A DNA stretch of 64,000 bases from Bidens hawaiensis (lineage: Eukaryota; Streptophyta; Magnoliopsida; Asterales; Asteraceae): contig JAIQDT010001112.1 of NCBI GenBank assembly GCA_021521415.1, positions 1-64,000 of the forward strand, in the 5' to 3' direction. Positions 24,201 through 38,400 of the stretch are shown here, piece after piece. The notes beneath the pieces are model-generated. The model had not been told where the DNA came from. It searched no databases and worked only from the letters and a program-made list of their open reading frames with translations. Position 1 is the stretch's first letter, and every line of letters starts with the position of its first letter. The position numbers and the translations under genes are program-made.

Positions 24201-27200
24201 TAAAGATGAAAAGCTACATTGAAAAGCTTAATAGGTTGAATTGTCCCGTGTCTAATGAGTTGGCTACGGATTTGATCCTCAACTCATTGACCAAAAGGTT
24301 TGAAACTTTTGTCATGAATTATAACATGAATGGATGGGACAAAAGCATTGGTGAGCTTCACGCAATGCTAAGAACGGCCGAAGCGGGAATGGGTAAAAAG
24401 GTTTTACCCGTTCTAACAATCAATGAAGGCAAAAAGGGACATAACTCCAACCCCAAAGCAAGTGTTGCTAAGGGCAAGGGCCACGTCCAAGGAAAGGGAA
24501 AGAGGAAAGCCATCACGCCCATCAAACCGAAGGAAAAGAAGCAAAAGGTTGCGGCGCAAGATCCATGCTTTGAGTGTGGAGAGATAGGTCATTGGAAAAG
24601 GAATTGTCCGACCTATCTCAATGCATTAAAAGATAAGAGGGATGCGGGGCATACCTCAGGTATTATCTTTACTATATATGTTGAACTAAATGTTATTTCT
24701 TCAAATACATGGGTACTTGATACCGGATGTGGAACTCACATTTGCAATTTGTTGCAGGGGTTCAAAAGAAATAAACAACTCAACAAAGGGGACATTAGTC
24801 TCTTTATGGGCAATGGAGCGAGAGTTGAAGTCCAAGCTCAAGGAGACTACTTGTTAAAGCTTCCAAGTGGTTTGGAAGTAATTTTGAAAAATGTTTTGTA
24901 TGCTCCTAAGTTAAGGAGAAACATTATTTCCGTGTCCCTTTTAAAACAATGTGGCTTTGATCTTAAGTTTATTGATTATGATATTCATGTTTTGATGAAT
25001 GGCATATTTTATTTTAAAGCTATACCCATGAATGGTATATATGAAATAGATCAAAGTGGTATGTCACATAGTAGTTCAATGTATAATGTCAACACCAAGA
25101 AACTCAAGAAGGACTTGGGTGATTCCTATCTTTGGCATTGTCGCCTTGGACATATAAGCAAGAATCGCATGCAAACTCTTCGCAAGAGTGGTATTCTAGA
25201 AACCAATGAGTTTGATTCATTTGATGTATGTGAATCTTGTTTACAAGGCAAAATGACAAAGCAACCCTTTAATAAGACTTTTGAAAGGTCAAAAGAATTA
25301 TTGGGTATCATACATTCGGATGTATGTGGTCCTTTTAGACCAATGACTAGGAATGGTGAAAGATACTTCATTACATTTATTGACGATTATAGTCGATATG
25401 GTTATGTGTACTTAATGAAACACAAAGATGAAGCTTTTGAAATGTTCAAAGACTTCAAAGCTGAAGTAGAAAGACAACTCAAAACCACAATCAAAGTACT
25501 TCGTAGTGATAGAGGAGGTGAATACCTAAGTAGTATTTTTCAAGATCATCTTAAGAGTTGTGGAATTATTTCACAACTTACTCCACCTGGAACACCACAA
25601 CATAATGGTGTGTCTGAAAGGAGAAATCGTACCCTATTAGATATGGTTCGATCGATGATGGCTAGAAGCACTTTACCTCTATCATTTTGGGGCTATGCTT
25701 TACTTTCCGCTATTCGCATATTGAATATGGCTCCAACCAAGAAAGTGGAGAAGACACCTTTTGAAGTATGGCATGGAAAGGCTCCATCGCTATCATTCTT
25801 AAAAGTTTGGGGTTGTGAAGCTTATGTAAAGCAATACACCCCAAACAAATTAGAAGTCCGATCCACTAAGTGTATCTTTATAGGTTATCCTAAAGATGAT
25901 TTAGGATATTACTTTTACGATCCTAGTGAGCAAAATGTTATTATTGCTCGAAAGGGTAAGTTCTTGGAAACTAAGTTCCTTGAGGAAGGAACTAATAGTA
26001 GAACAGTGAAATTTGATGAGGATCAAGAATCACAAGATGATACACAATTGGTTGATACTAGCACTCAACAAGAGGTTGTTGAAAGTGATCAAGTGGTTGA
26101 TCAAAACACACAAAACGTTCGCAGATCTGGTAGAATTAGCAATCCACCTGAAAAATATGGATTTTTTGTAGAAGGTTGCTACGTGGTAGATTCGGATGAA
26201 CCGACCACATACCGTGATGCAATGTCCAAGAATGATTGTGACAAATGGCTTGAAGCCATGAACGTTGAGATGCAATCCATGTATGACAACCAAGTTTGGG
26301 AATTGGTTGAACCACCACTCAACTCCAAAGCTGTTGGAAGTAAGTGGGTTTTCAAAAGGAAAACTGATATGCATGGAAACTTGGATACTTATAAAGCAAG
26401 ACTTGTAGCTAAGGGTTTCACTCAAACTCAAGGGGTTGATTATGATGAAACTTTTTCGCCTGTGGCAATGCTTAAGTCTATTAGGATATTATTTGCCATA
26501 GCTGCACATTATGATTATGAAATTTGGCAAATGGATGTCAAGACCGCTTTCCTAAATGGATATCTTGAGGAAGATGTCTATATGGTTCAGCCTGAAGGTT
26601 TTGTCGATCCAAAACATCCTAATAAAGTATGCAAGTTAAAGAAATCAATCTATGGATTGAAACAAGCATCTAGAACTTGGAATCATCGTTTTGATGAAGA
26701 AATCAAAAGTTTTGGATTCATCAAGAACGCTGATGAGGCTTGTGTGTATAAGAAAGCTAGTGGGAGTATAATTACCTTCTTAGTATTGTATGTCGATGAC
26801 ATTCTACTATTTGGAAATGACATTCCAACCATGGAAAGCGTTAAGGCTTGGCTTGGAAGTAGATTTTCCATCAAGGATCTTGGTGAAGCTGCCTATATTT
26901 TGGGAATAAAGATCTATAGGGATAGGTCAAGGCGCTTGATAGGTTTGAACCAAAGTACATACATTGATAAAATCTTGAAAAGGTTCAAGATGGAAAACTC
27001 CAAGAAAGGTTTTGTACCTATTCAAAGAGGGACCATATTGAGTTCAGCTCAATGTCCAAGCTCAAAGGGTGAGCAAAACATGATGAAACAAATCCCATAT
27101 GCTTCTGCTATAGGATCCATCATGTATGCGATGATATGTACTAGACCGGATGTGTCATGCGCTTTGAGCATGACAAGCAGATACCAACAGAATCCAGGAG

Positions 27201-29468
27201 ACAGTCATTGGATGGCTGTTAAGAGCATATTGAAATACCTTATGAGAACTAAGGATATGTTTCTGATATATGGATCTGGTGAGGAGGAACTCGCTATAAA
27301 AGGTTACACGGATGCGAGCTTCCAAACTGATCGAGATGATTCTCGATCACAATCTGGGTATGTGTTCACTCTTAATGGAGGAGCTGTCTCTTGGAAGAGC
27401 TCAAAACAGGAAGTGGTAGCATTGTCCACTACAGAATCAGAATACATCGCCGCTTCATTGGCAGCTCAAGAAGCTGCATGGTTGAAGAAATTCATTACCG
27501 ATCTAGGGGTGGTCTCTTCCATTCAAGACCCCCTAGAAATCTTTTGTGACAACGAGGGTGCGATTGCACAAATCAAGGAACCTCGTTCGCACCAAAAGAC
27601 AAGGCACATAGAGCGGAGATTCAACTACATAAGGGATGAAGTTGAAAAGGGAAAGATATGTATTCGCAAAGTTGGAACTGATCAAAATCTTGCGGACCCA
27701 TTCACGAAGCTCCTAGAAAGACCGAAACATGAGCGTCATGCGAGTGGCTTAGGACTTCGATATTCTAGTAATTGGATTTGATCTATTTTGTATTAAAGTT
27801 TAAAAGACTTTTGTAATTTAACTCTTTTATATGATTATGGAATCTTGAGTTAAATTCTAATTTTGCATGTTTAATCCATGAATAAGTTATCTTATTCTAA
27901 AAGTCCGTAGTCGATCACATTTGTGGGAACAAATATGAAGCAAGACTATTATGAACTAGGATTGGTGGATATTCATAAGGAATGAATATGGAGCATAGGT
28001 TTGCTGCCAAAGTTCATAGATATTTGTGGGATACAAATATTGGACTGACCCGCTCTCAATATTACTACATGGAGTCGATTGACTTGATCATTAGTAATCT
28101 TGAGTAAAGGAGAATTTCATATTATCCTTAGACCTGAGATGTATATTGGGTCTTGATTTTCACCGAGTATTACACTTTGACTCTCCCCTTCGCTATTCGT
28201 AAAAGATGGTACATAAGGATGAGCTCGGGTGGAGTATAAAGTGATAGTGAGAGGCGTATACAGTCAAGACGGAATTTGTTCCTCTTATGTGTTGAGAGTT
28301 TAGATGTCTAAGGCCTGATAAAGTTGAATTGTAAAGAGAATGATCACCTATGTCTCTTAGATCCAACATGACATCTAGCAACAAAGGGATATAATGATAG
28401 ATTCACCTAAATCATATCAAGTAAGGGACTTGAAGGGATGATGTTATTGAATGGCACTTCGTCAAACACATTAGGGGTGGTGAACTGTTGTTAGGCGGGA
28501 TTCACCACTTGCATTAATTTTCTATGTATCTCGTGCAAGTGGGAGATTGTTGGAATTACGTATGCCCGAGACACATATTTATATTAATGTGGCTAACTGT
28601 GTTTGATCCAAGTCGGGTCATACCCAATAACAAGCTAGACAACACCAAATGTATTCTTTTGATGATTTGATCATTTAAACGAATACCGAACACTACGCGT
28701 TTAGAAAATTGGTTTTCTAAACAAACACACTTGAGGATTTAAATAAATTATTTGGATAATTTGTTTATATAAATTAATTATTTAATTGGTTAAATAATTA
28801 TATATATATGTATGTACATTTTATATAAGTGAGTTTTATAAAATGAATGGAGATGGAGATGTTTTAAATGTTAAAACAAAATAACAAAAAAAATAAAAAA
28901 AAAAAAAAAAAAAAAAAATCAAAACCGGCCACCCATGTGGGTGGAAGGTTTGGTCCCATTTAAAACTTTGTCCTTTTGTGTTGACCCCTTCTCCAATCAC
29001 AAGACATGCAAAATGGTTCCTCTCTCCTTTTTCAATACATGCAAGTTAGTTATTATTTTGAAATTGGTTCAAGAAAACAACTAACTCTCCCTCACTCTCT
29101 CTTAATTCTCACGGCCACTTTGGCTTTTTGGGAGAGCTTGGTAAGCTAATTTTGGTGTTCAAGAATCCTAGCAAATAACTTGGTGTTGTTGCAAAAGGCT
29201 TGGGGTATCACTCTCTTGAGGTTTTCTTCTTTGGAGGCTTGCCTTTCATCCATCATCCCCTTCAACAACCTACATCTTCCTATAAGGTATAAGGAGGTAC
29301 ATTTACATTTTGTGAGCATATTGTTCTTGTAATATTGATCCTTGTTCATTGGGTTTTAATTTTAACATAATGGTATGTTCATAACAAGTTATAAAATCTA
29401 AGCTTCCGTTGCGTTTTCTAGTTAAATGTGGTTAACTTGACTTTGATAAACTTGTATAAAACCCAACA
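21204..29468 (+). mobile_element. Intact Copia retrotransposon C
   Basis: 8265 bp with two LTRs (919 and 921 bp), primer site, one complete gag-pol frame and a polypurine tract. Flanked by an exact duplication GTACC (21199-21203 and 29469-29473). Inserted in the integrase of Copia A, right after the SDNGT motif. By eye the two LTRs differ only in the length of an A-run, so insertion is very recent and the element could still be autonomous. Confidence 0.95.
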
Positions 29469-32400
29469 GTACCATTGTCACTTCTCATCACATTAACCCT
29501 TTTATCCAGTTGGTTCTCAATCCTTGTCACACAGCCCTTGATCAACTCTGCAATCTCATCTTTTGTACTCAGAATATAAACCCAAGTATATCTTGAATAA
29601 TCATCAATCATCACTAGAAAATATCTTTTCTTTCCTATGCTTGGGACACTCACAGGACCAAAAAGTTCCATGTGAAGTAATTCAAGAACTTGATCAATTG
29701 AATTGATGAGTTTTGTCTTTTGAGAAGACTTGTGCTGCTTGCCTTTTTAACATGAAATACAATTGTCATCCAATCTGAACTCCCTTGTAGGTCAGATTCA
29801 CATGACACAATTTCCTATGCCACAATTTAACTCATTTTAGTGGATTTGGAAACAAAACATGTACCACCTCTTGAAACAGCTTCTTTCATGTTGAGCTCAT
29901 ATAAGTTGCCATTTTTTTGGTGCCATCATCATAATCATGTCAGGTGGGATCACGAATTCAAGTCTTAAAATGAAGCAATGTGAGTCATCAAAACCAACTT
30001 TATACCCCTTATCACACATCTGGGATATGCTCAAAAGGTTATATTATAGTCCTTCAACATAGAACACATTGTCAAATGAGACTTTTCCATTTGTTAAAAT
30101 CCCTTTTCCAACTATCTTTCCTCCATTCTCATCACAGCCAAATGCCACTGGGCCTTCAAACTTCTCTTCAAAATTAACAAGTGACCTCTTGTCACAAGTC
30201 ATGTGCCTAGAACATCCACTGTCCATATACTACACTTCATCAGTGATGTGAACTGCTCCTGCACAAATCAAAGAAGTTGATTAATTAAGTGATGATGTGC
30301 AAGCTATCTCAACTTGCATATCATCAGATTCATTTTCAGTAGCAGCATTGGGTGTGAGTGTTATGGGTTCCGGATCTTCATGTGTTAACTCAAGATTATT
30401 TGAATTGTCAGTTTCATAACCACACTCTCTTGGATTTTTCACAAATGAAGTTGTGTTCTTGCAATCTCTTAGTACACTGTCACATTCTAGAACAACATAG
30501 TCTTTATTTTCTAAGTAATCTCTTACATCAGCAATCTCTTCCATCTTAGTTTCAACCTTAGGTTTCCAAAGGAATCCTTGAGGTTCGTAACCGTGTTTCA
30601 ATAGAAACATTTCATAACTAGTTAGTTCATTTGGTTTCTTTTTAGGAAAGACACCTTTGTTTCTTTCCTTTTCAATACTTGGTGATCCTTGAGAATCATC
30701 AGACTTGACTGATTTTGTGTCTTGTTTGAAGATAATTCTCAAGGGTTGAAAATTCTTCTTGACAACCTTTTCATACTTCTTTGGAGATCTGCTTCTCCTA
30801 ACTGGTTCAGTCACATGTTTCTTTGTCTTTACATTAGCTTTATTTTATTTCTTAGTCTCTACTGTTGCTTTCAAACCATCTTCACTCATGGTCTCTTTTC
30901 TACACACCTTTCTTTTTCCCAGGTATGCATCATACTTTTGTTTGTACAGAACAAAGTCTTGTCCATACTTTGTCTCATCTGGGACATGAAAAGGCTTGAA
31001 GTTGAATCTCTCATTACATGAATCAGTGTGGTGACCATACTCATCACATTTCTTGCACCAAACTTTTCCCTTGTATTTTTCATGATCACTTCCTTTCTTG
31101 AACCTTTCACTAGGTCTAGGTGCTTGGACTCAAAGTGTCTTCTGATTCTTCAGACCATCAAAATAAATTGAGAAAGGAACAAATTCGTCATTCTTGATGT
31201 CTTGTCTTTCAATCTTGCTTTTAACAAAAACAATTTTCTTCATAATCAAAGGTTCTCATCTAGGCTTTCCTTATGTCTTGACTGCATCTTATTATATTCT
31301 TCCATAGTTTCCACTTCTCCAATATCAAACACCTCATGACTAGAGAAAACTGGGTACACTGGGATAAAGTTTTCAACATCAACCTTTTCAGTTGCCTTTT
31401 TCTTGTTGTTCTTACTTATTTTATCCAATACAGCCTTGCTTGGTGGCCTTACTGCATTGTAGCTCACCTTCTTCTTCTCACATATGTCAAAAGACACAAG
31501 CTCTCTCTTCATTCTTTCATTTTGTTTCTTCATTTTTGGTGTGATTGGTGGGTACAATGGAATTTTGTCAATTGATTCTGGTTTCTTCATTCTTCTTCCC
31601 CTTTCAGCGGCTCTAATTTCTTCATCTGTGATCTGATCACTTGAGTCACTTAAATCATCTGCATTCAGATCATCAGAATCAAAGTCATCTTCAGAGACTT
31701 GTACTCCTATTGACCACAAATTCTCCATTTTCACTCACCTCAAACTTTTTCATCGATAGACGAAGCTCTCTCTTTATCATCTCGCGCCAGATGCACCACA
31801 CTACACTTGGCTCTACACATTTACAGAGCTAACCCCTGTCATGTCGTGAACGGTGGGAGGTCACAGAGAATTTATTATAGAGATCAACAAATTCCTTTTT
31901 GTCTTGAAAGACATCTCTGAATTGTTGAAGATATGCATCCCTCTTCTCTTTGTCAACATTAGGCACAAAGTTGTTGTTGAAAGGTGGTGGAACTGCTTTG
32001 TACTTGTCTTCGTCTTTCACTTGGTTTAAGATACCACATATGTTTACTGTGGAAACCAAATTCTTCAGAAAATCAATCTCAATTTGCAGTTTTGTGTTCT
32101 GAACTTTCTCCTCAACAATCATCTTCTTCAATCCATCTATCTTAGTGAGATACCTTTTTCAGCTCTATAGCTGATCATACAATCATCTTCCTAACTCTTT
32201 ATTTTCTCTTCATTATTCAAATCACTTGCCTGATACCCATTGATGATACTTTGTTTCCTAAAACACTAACCCTTTAGCTTGCCTACTTTTATAGTTAATT
32301 CATTGATAATTTCATGTAAATCAACTGTAGGAGTAGAGTGTACCTGAGATGATGTTCCAGCCTCCTTTTCAGAAATAGCCATCAAAGCAACATTTTCTCT

Positions 32401-35400
32401 TGTGATGTCCTCTTCATGATTAATCCAATCAAAATTACCATCTTGCTGTGCAGCCAAAGCTACATTCCCTTGATTTCTAGGTTGATTTTGGTTGGTTCTG
32501 TTTGAGCTGGTTGGAGCAGTTTGAAGGTTTTGGTTGTTGTTTATTTGAAAATTTTTATTTTATGGCACAACCTGTTGATTGTTCATTTGAGGCTGTTGGT
32601 AATTGTTGAAGTTGGCATTATAATTGTTGAAGTTGTTTGGATTGTTGTTGTTGTATATTGGTTGATTTTGTTGATACTGCTGCTAGTTTCTTGGCTATTG
32701 ATTCTGGTACTGACTTATCTGAAAGTTTCTTGGAAGATTGCACTCTCTAGCAAAATGTCTAGGCTGTTGGCAAATTTAGCAAATTGCCTTTGATTTGTCA
32801 AACCCAATCCTTTCATTAGGAGCAGACACTAGTGACCTCCCATTCCAATTAAACAACTTTTACTCCTCAATCCCAACATGACAACTTGCCATTTCAAATC
32901 CGTATCCTCCAAGTGATCTGCATCAATCTCCTCTAAGTCATCCTGGATGACACTAGTATGAATAAAGTTCTTTGCCAAAAAAGCATTATATGATTCAGTG
33001 AATATTGAAAACAAAGCCTGTGTTTCACTCCCTTGACCATTGAGTCCACCAGCATAAGGTGTGTGTCCATTTGCCATAGAGGCTGAGTCATTGTCTTCCT
33101 AGAGTTGGACATTGAACCTTGACTGGTTTCCTTGGTGATTTGTGCTACCTCCAACAAAAGCTTTAGGTGTATCAACACCTTGTTCAATTGGTTTTTCAAT
33201 GATGGGAATCTGCTGTTTGTTTATGGTTGACAAGTTTCCCAAAGGTACAATGAGGGCATTGGACACCTGAAAACAAGGCTTCTCTTCTTTGATCATTTCA
33301 TTTTCAATCATCTCTAATTCAGCAGCTTGAAGAAAGCAAATTACATCATCTAACTTAAGTGTTTCAAAGTTGGGCTTTTGCAGGATGAATTTGCTAGTTG
33401 GGTACCACTCTTTGGGCATAGAGTTCAACAACTTTGTGGTGAGATCAAACTTGGTCATCACATAGTCAATAGTTCTCAGCTCATTTACATAGTCGATACT
33501 TAGCGATTTCTAAGGAGGTTGAGAAGATTCCAATCTTCCTTATACTTCTCTTAGGTCAAATCTTGACTCAACAAATTTAACAAAGCTTACTAGGAATACT
33601 TCATTTTTAACAACCTTGCTCATTCCAGAATTTGTTCAGAAAAGATAAAGTTAAAATAAATCTAAGAGAGAAAAGTGAAGGAAGCTTACTCGAAATACAA
33701 GATTGCTCGTGAAATAAATCATAAGAAAAATAATCAAGTATAACTCATCAAATAGGCAACCTTGCTAGGAATCAATTAAGACACCCATAATAACATCCTA
33801 GAAATATTTCTAATAATCAATTTTGCTCAAACAACTGAACATATCAGAAACCTTACCCGTAAAACTTAATACAGTTAACAAATATTCAGTTAAGTTCTTT
33901 CTCATACTAAAAGTGTGCCCGAAAATAATTCAGAAGTGCAAAGTGTGCTAGAGAACACTTGTCTATCCTAAGATGTAAAATTATACTTTAAACACAAAGT
34001 GTACTCGAAAATATGAATAAATCATGTTAGCACAAACATAATCATCAAGCTTTCTTGGATATCTCAAACAGTTAACCACAACAACAAAGTTTGCTAGAGT
34101 TGTCTACGAATATCAAAGCTTGCTAGGAAATTCATATTTAAACATTATCAAATGTAAAGCTTGCTAGAATAAAACAAATATCCTAAGAAACAGTTAAGTT
34201 TGCTAGAATAATGCTAACTTTTTAAAGCATGCTAGTAACATCATAACAAACCATAAAGCTTGCTAGAATTACCTAAAATCCTATAAAACAGTTAAGTTTG
34301 CTAGAAAGTTCAGAAATCATATAAGCTTGCTCGAATCAGCATAATCAAACATATTCAAATCTCAAGATTGCCCGAATGAGGTAAACTTCAAATAAAATAG
34401 TTAAGTCTACCTGAAAATATATAAAACATCAAAGCATGCTCGAAATGCATGAACTTAGACACAAACATCTAATTCTGCCAATGGTTGAAATTCATCAAAC
34501 CTTACCAGAAATTACTTATTCAAACCTTTTTAAGGTAAAATGCAGCTCTTTTTAACTTAAACCAAATATCAAATTTATCATTAATGATCAATGTTTAAGA
34601 GCAAATGGTGCATTAAGAGATCAAATTTCAGTTATATTCCTTCATTTATCTTTGGAAAGAGCTCAACATGGGATCATATTGGTTAAGTTGCCTCTCATTA
34701 CTTCATTCAAAGCATCATTATGACATATCAGACAGGTTACCAGCAGGTCTAGACTTAGCATGATTTTCATTTCTTTGGTGATATGCATTAATATTCAATT
34801 ATCTTGCATAAGACTAAAATGGTTAACATTTATTATGTTCTGATACTCCATATCTATTCTCAAGGCTTATTTGGCTTTCTCCAGATCACCCCGAATTGAC
34901 CTCAACCCCCGGATATATGGTCAAAATTTTAATGACAGAACAGTTTAAGAGATTTAGATTTTTTTTTTCAAATTTACAAATATATGTGAGGTTGAACGTC
35001 GGACTTACATTCCATGTAAGTCGGCCTTACTGGCCTTTCATTCGGGATGTTTAAAGGAACTTTTATGATTGCCTCCACCCCTGTAGTTCTAGAATTAACC
35101 CTCATGTTTGCATTTTTCATAAAATTTGTGAACACAAATAAACTTTTGGTTGAATAAATTTTAAAATAGTGTAGTTCACATTTTTTCTTTGTCATTCTCA
35201 ATAAGATACTTCATTTTAGGTGACCAAAAACCAACAGGCTCGTGTATGACTGGATAGTCACTTTTCTGCCCATCATGCGGAAATATGTATATTTGAACAT
35301 GCGTAGATAACAATGTATCTCCACATAAAGTTTAGCATTTTCTTTGTGTTTATATCACCTTAGATTTTACACATCAAGGAAAGAGACCATACATGATAAA

Positions 35401-38400
35401 GACTGTACTAACTATCCTTTTAGCCTATTAAATCAATAAGATTAGCCCAAATAACCAATGTACTATCATTTCCCATTTGGTTGGATCAATTTTCATTTTC
35501 CAACCTTTTATGCTTCTACAAAGATTGAACTGAATAATCTTATCATGTCTCTTCACCATTGAATTTGCTCAGTTTTTACAAAAGTGTTTTGAGAATAAAA
35601 CTTTATTTGAAAAGTTCATTGGATTAGCCATTTTTATCACAAAAACACATTTTGAAATAACTATTTTGGAGCATATTCAAAAACATATAATCAAATATCA
35701 ATATAAATAACATCATCAAAACAAGTAGACATCACATAATGTATTGTCTAGAATATCCTAACAACATCAATATATCAAATAATTCACATAATCAAGATGT
35801 CAGATAAGCACAATCAAATAGTACAAATCAAATACTTATCAGGACATCACACATTCACTGATACTTACCTTAAGCATCAAAGACACCTAATATTTACACA
35901 GATAGTCATTTAGATCACATATTAGCAAACATTAAACACATATTCAGATATCAATCATACAAACATTCAATAAGACTTTGAAAATATAGTCAGTTTGCAC
36001 AACAAGCACACATCATCAATCAAACCTCATTAGAGTTGATCATACCCAGGGCTTTCACAAGAAAATTGAACCTGGTTCTATCAAGTGGCTTTGTGAATAG
36101 GTCAGCCAAATTGTCACTTCTGTCAACACTTTTAACTTCAATTAGACCATTTTCACTACAATCCCTAATAAAATGATGTCTGATTTCAATGTTCTTGGTC
36201 TTGGAATGTTGTATTGGATTCATAACAATAAATGATGCAGCAGTGTTATCAATGAAAATAGGGGTGTTTAGAACATTCAAACCATAATCCAGCATTTGGT
36301 TATGAATCTAGAAGACTTGTGTACAGCAGGCAGATGCAACAATATACTCAACTTCTATAGTTGAGATGGACACTGTAGTCTGTTTCTTGCACTGCTAGAA
36401 CACCAATCTGTCCCCCAAAAATTGACAACCTCTAGAAGTAGTCATTCTGTTCATATTGCACCCATCATTGTCACTATCTTTATAGGCAACTAGATCAAAT
36501 GACTGGTTCTTTAGATACCAAATTCCCACATCAGGTCTTCCTTTCAAATATCTAAAGATTCTCTTGACAGCATTTATATGAGAAACCTTAGGACTTGATT
36601 GGAATCTAGCACAAACACACACAACAAACATGATGTCTGGCCTTGAAGCAGTCAGATACATCAAAGATCCAATTTTTGCTCTGTATTCATGTTCATCTAC
36701 TGGCTCCCCTTTTTCATCTGCAATCATTTTCTCATGTGTATCTATAGGAGTTGAAGCAGTTTTAAGGTCATGACACTTGAATTTGTCTAATATGTCCTGC
36801 ACATACTTAGACTGGTATATGAAAATTCCATCAGCTTTCTGTTGAACTTGCAATCCAAGAAAGAAGTTTATTTCTCCCATAGAGCTCATGTTGTACTTGG
36901 ACTTCATCACCACTTCAAAATCCATACACATTTGTTCATTGGTTGAACCAAAAATAATATCATCAACATAGACTTGTAGCAACAGCAAATCTCTTCCTCT
37001 TTTCTTGTAGAAGAGGGTCTTGTCAATAGCTCCCCTTTGGAAACTATTATCAAGTAGATGATTTGATAACTCATCATACCAAGCTCTTGGAGCTTGATGT
37101 AGTCCATACAAAGCTTTGTTTAACTTATACACTCTGTTAGGATAATATGGGTCCTCAAATCCTGGTGGCTGAGTCACCTACACCTCCTCCTCAATTTTTC
37201 CATTCAAAAATGCAGATTTGACATCTAACAGGAATACCCTTATATTCTTTGAGGCAACATAAGCTAAGAAAATTCTTATGACTTCAAGTCTTGCAATTGG
37301 TGAAAAGACTTCCTCAAAGTCAATTCCTTCTTCTTGTAGGCATCCCAATGCAACAAGTCTTGCTTTGTTCTTAATTACAATCCCTCTTTCATCTCTTTTA
37401 TTCCTGAAAACCCATTTGGTTCCAATGGCATATCTGTTTCTTGGCTTATCTACATGTTCCCATACTTGCAGATCTCTGAATTGAGCCAACTCCTATTGCA
37501 TAGCTTCTACCCAACTATTGCCTTTCAATGCTTGAACAATGTTTTTGGGTTTTGTTTGGGATAGCAAGAAGGCACTACAACAAAAAGGGCTTTTTAGTAG
37601 CACAAAAGCGTCCTAAAATTTAATTTTATAGGACCTTTCATTTAATAGGACCAACGAGAAAAGCGTTTTATGTAAAGGGGTCGTAATAAGTCTCGGAACT
37701 CAAATGGCGTCCTGATATCCCAAATAAGATTATGAAACCAATTTTATGGTCGCATAATATATCCATTAATAGCCCAAAAAGCGTCTCAATAAAAACATAT
37801 TAGGACACTTTTACTATGTTTTGACATGTGCTTATCTAATTGTAAACTTTTGATACACATACAAGCGTCCTTAAATGTTAATTTATAAGTCCCTGATGAT
37901 GGAACATTATAGTACCAAGAAAAGGGTCCTAATATCCCAAACAAGATTATAAAACTTAATTTCGCATAATATATCTATGAACAACTTAAACGTCCTTAAA
38001 AAACATATTATGACACTTTTACAATGTTCTAACGTTTAAGACAAAAATTAGAAGTCCTAACAAATCATATAAATACAACCATTTTTTAAACTTCCCCCCA
38101 CACAATTTTACTATACAGTTATGGACATCTAAATATTGAAAGAAATAAATTTCATTATAACAAAAAAACAAAACATAAATAGGTTATAGCACTATCTAAC
38201 ATAAACTCTTATAAAATTCAACAAAAAAAAATTAAATCCAATAAAAGAAACCAACACCATAAAATCCCGAGTCATCATGCCTACGTCCTCAATCCTCATG
38301 GACTACCTACAAATAAACCATCCATGTATAAGCATTAAGTTCCATGTTAATAAAATTATTCATATCACATGTTTAACAAATACATATCGAGATGAATGGA

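Larger units (their letters stand above)
10058..33573 (-). mobile_element. Sirevirus-like Copia A, nested in A0
   Basis: Bounded by an exact 5-bp duplication AATTT (10053-10057 and 33574-33578). The minus-strand order is: 5' LTR remnant (33573-33497), gag-pol (33496-18241, interrupted), spacer with motif array, extra ORF (15742-11496), polypurine tract, and 3' LTR (11186-10058). Two later insertions split it: Copia C (21204-29468) and a solo LTR (19091-19485). Removing these leaves about 14.8 kb. All genes are broken. Confidence 0.9.
8671..37572 (-). mobile_element. Sirevirus-like Copia A0 (outer host of nested elements)
   Basis: Minus-strand element in pieces. Pol C-terminal half lies at 37572-36020 and the 3' spacer at 36019-33574. 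After the nested element A the spacer resumes at 10057 and leads to the extra ORF at 9652-8681. The spacer is continuous once A and one AATTT copy are removed. The left end is truncated near 8670, and no 3' LTR was found. The right end is interrupted at 37573 by a CACTA-like element, so gag and the 5' LTR may lie beyond the window. The layout pol, spacer, extra ORF fits the Sirevirus group, which can carry a gene after pol; that assignment is inferred. Confidence 0.75.
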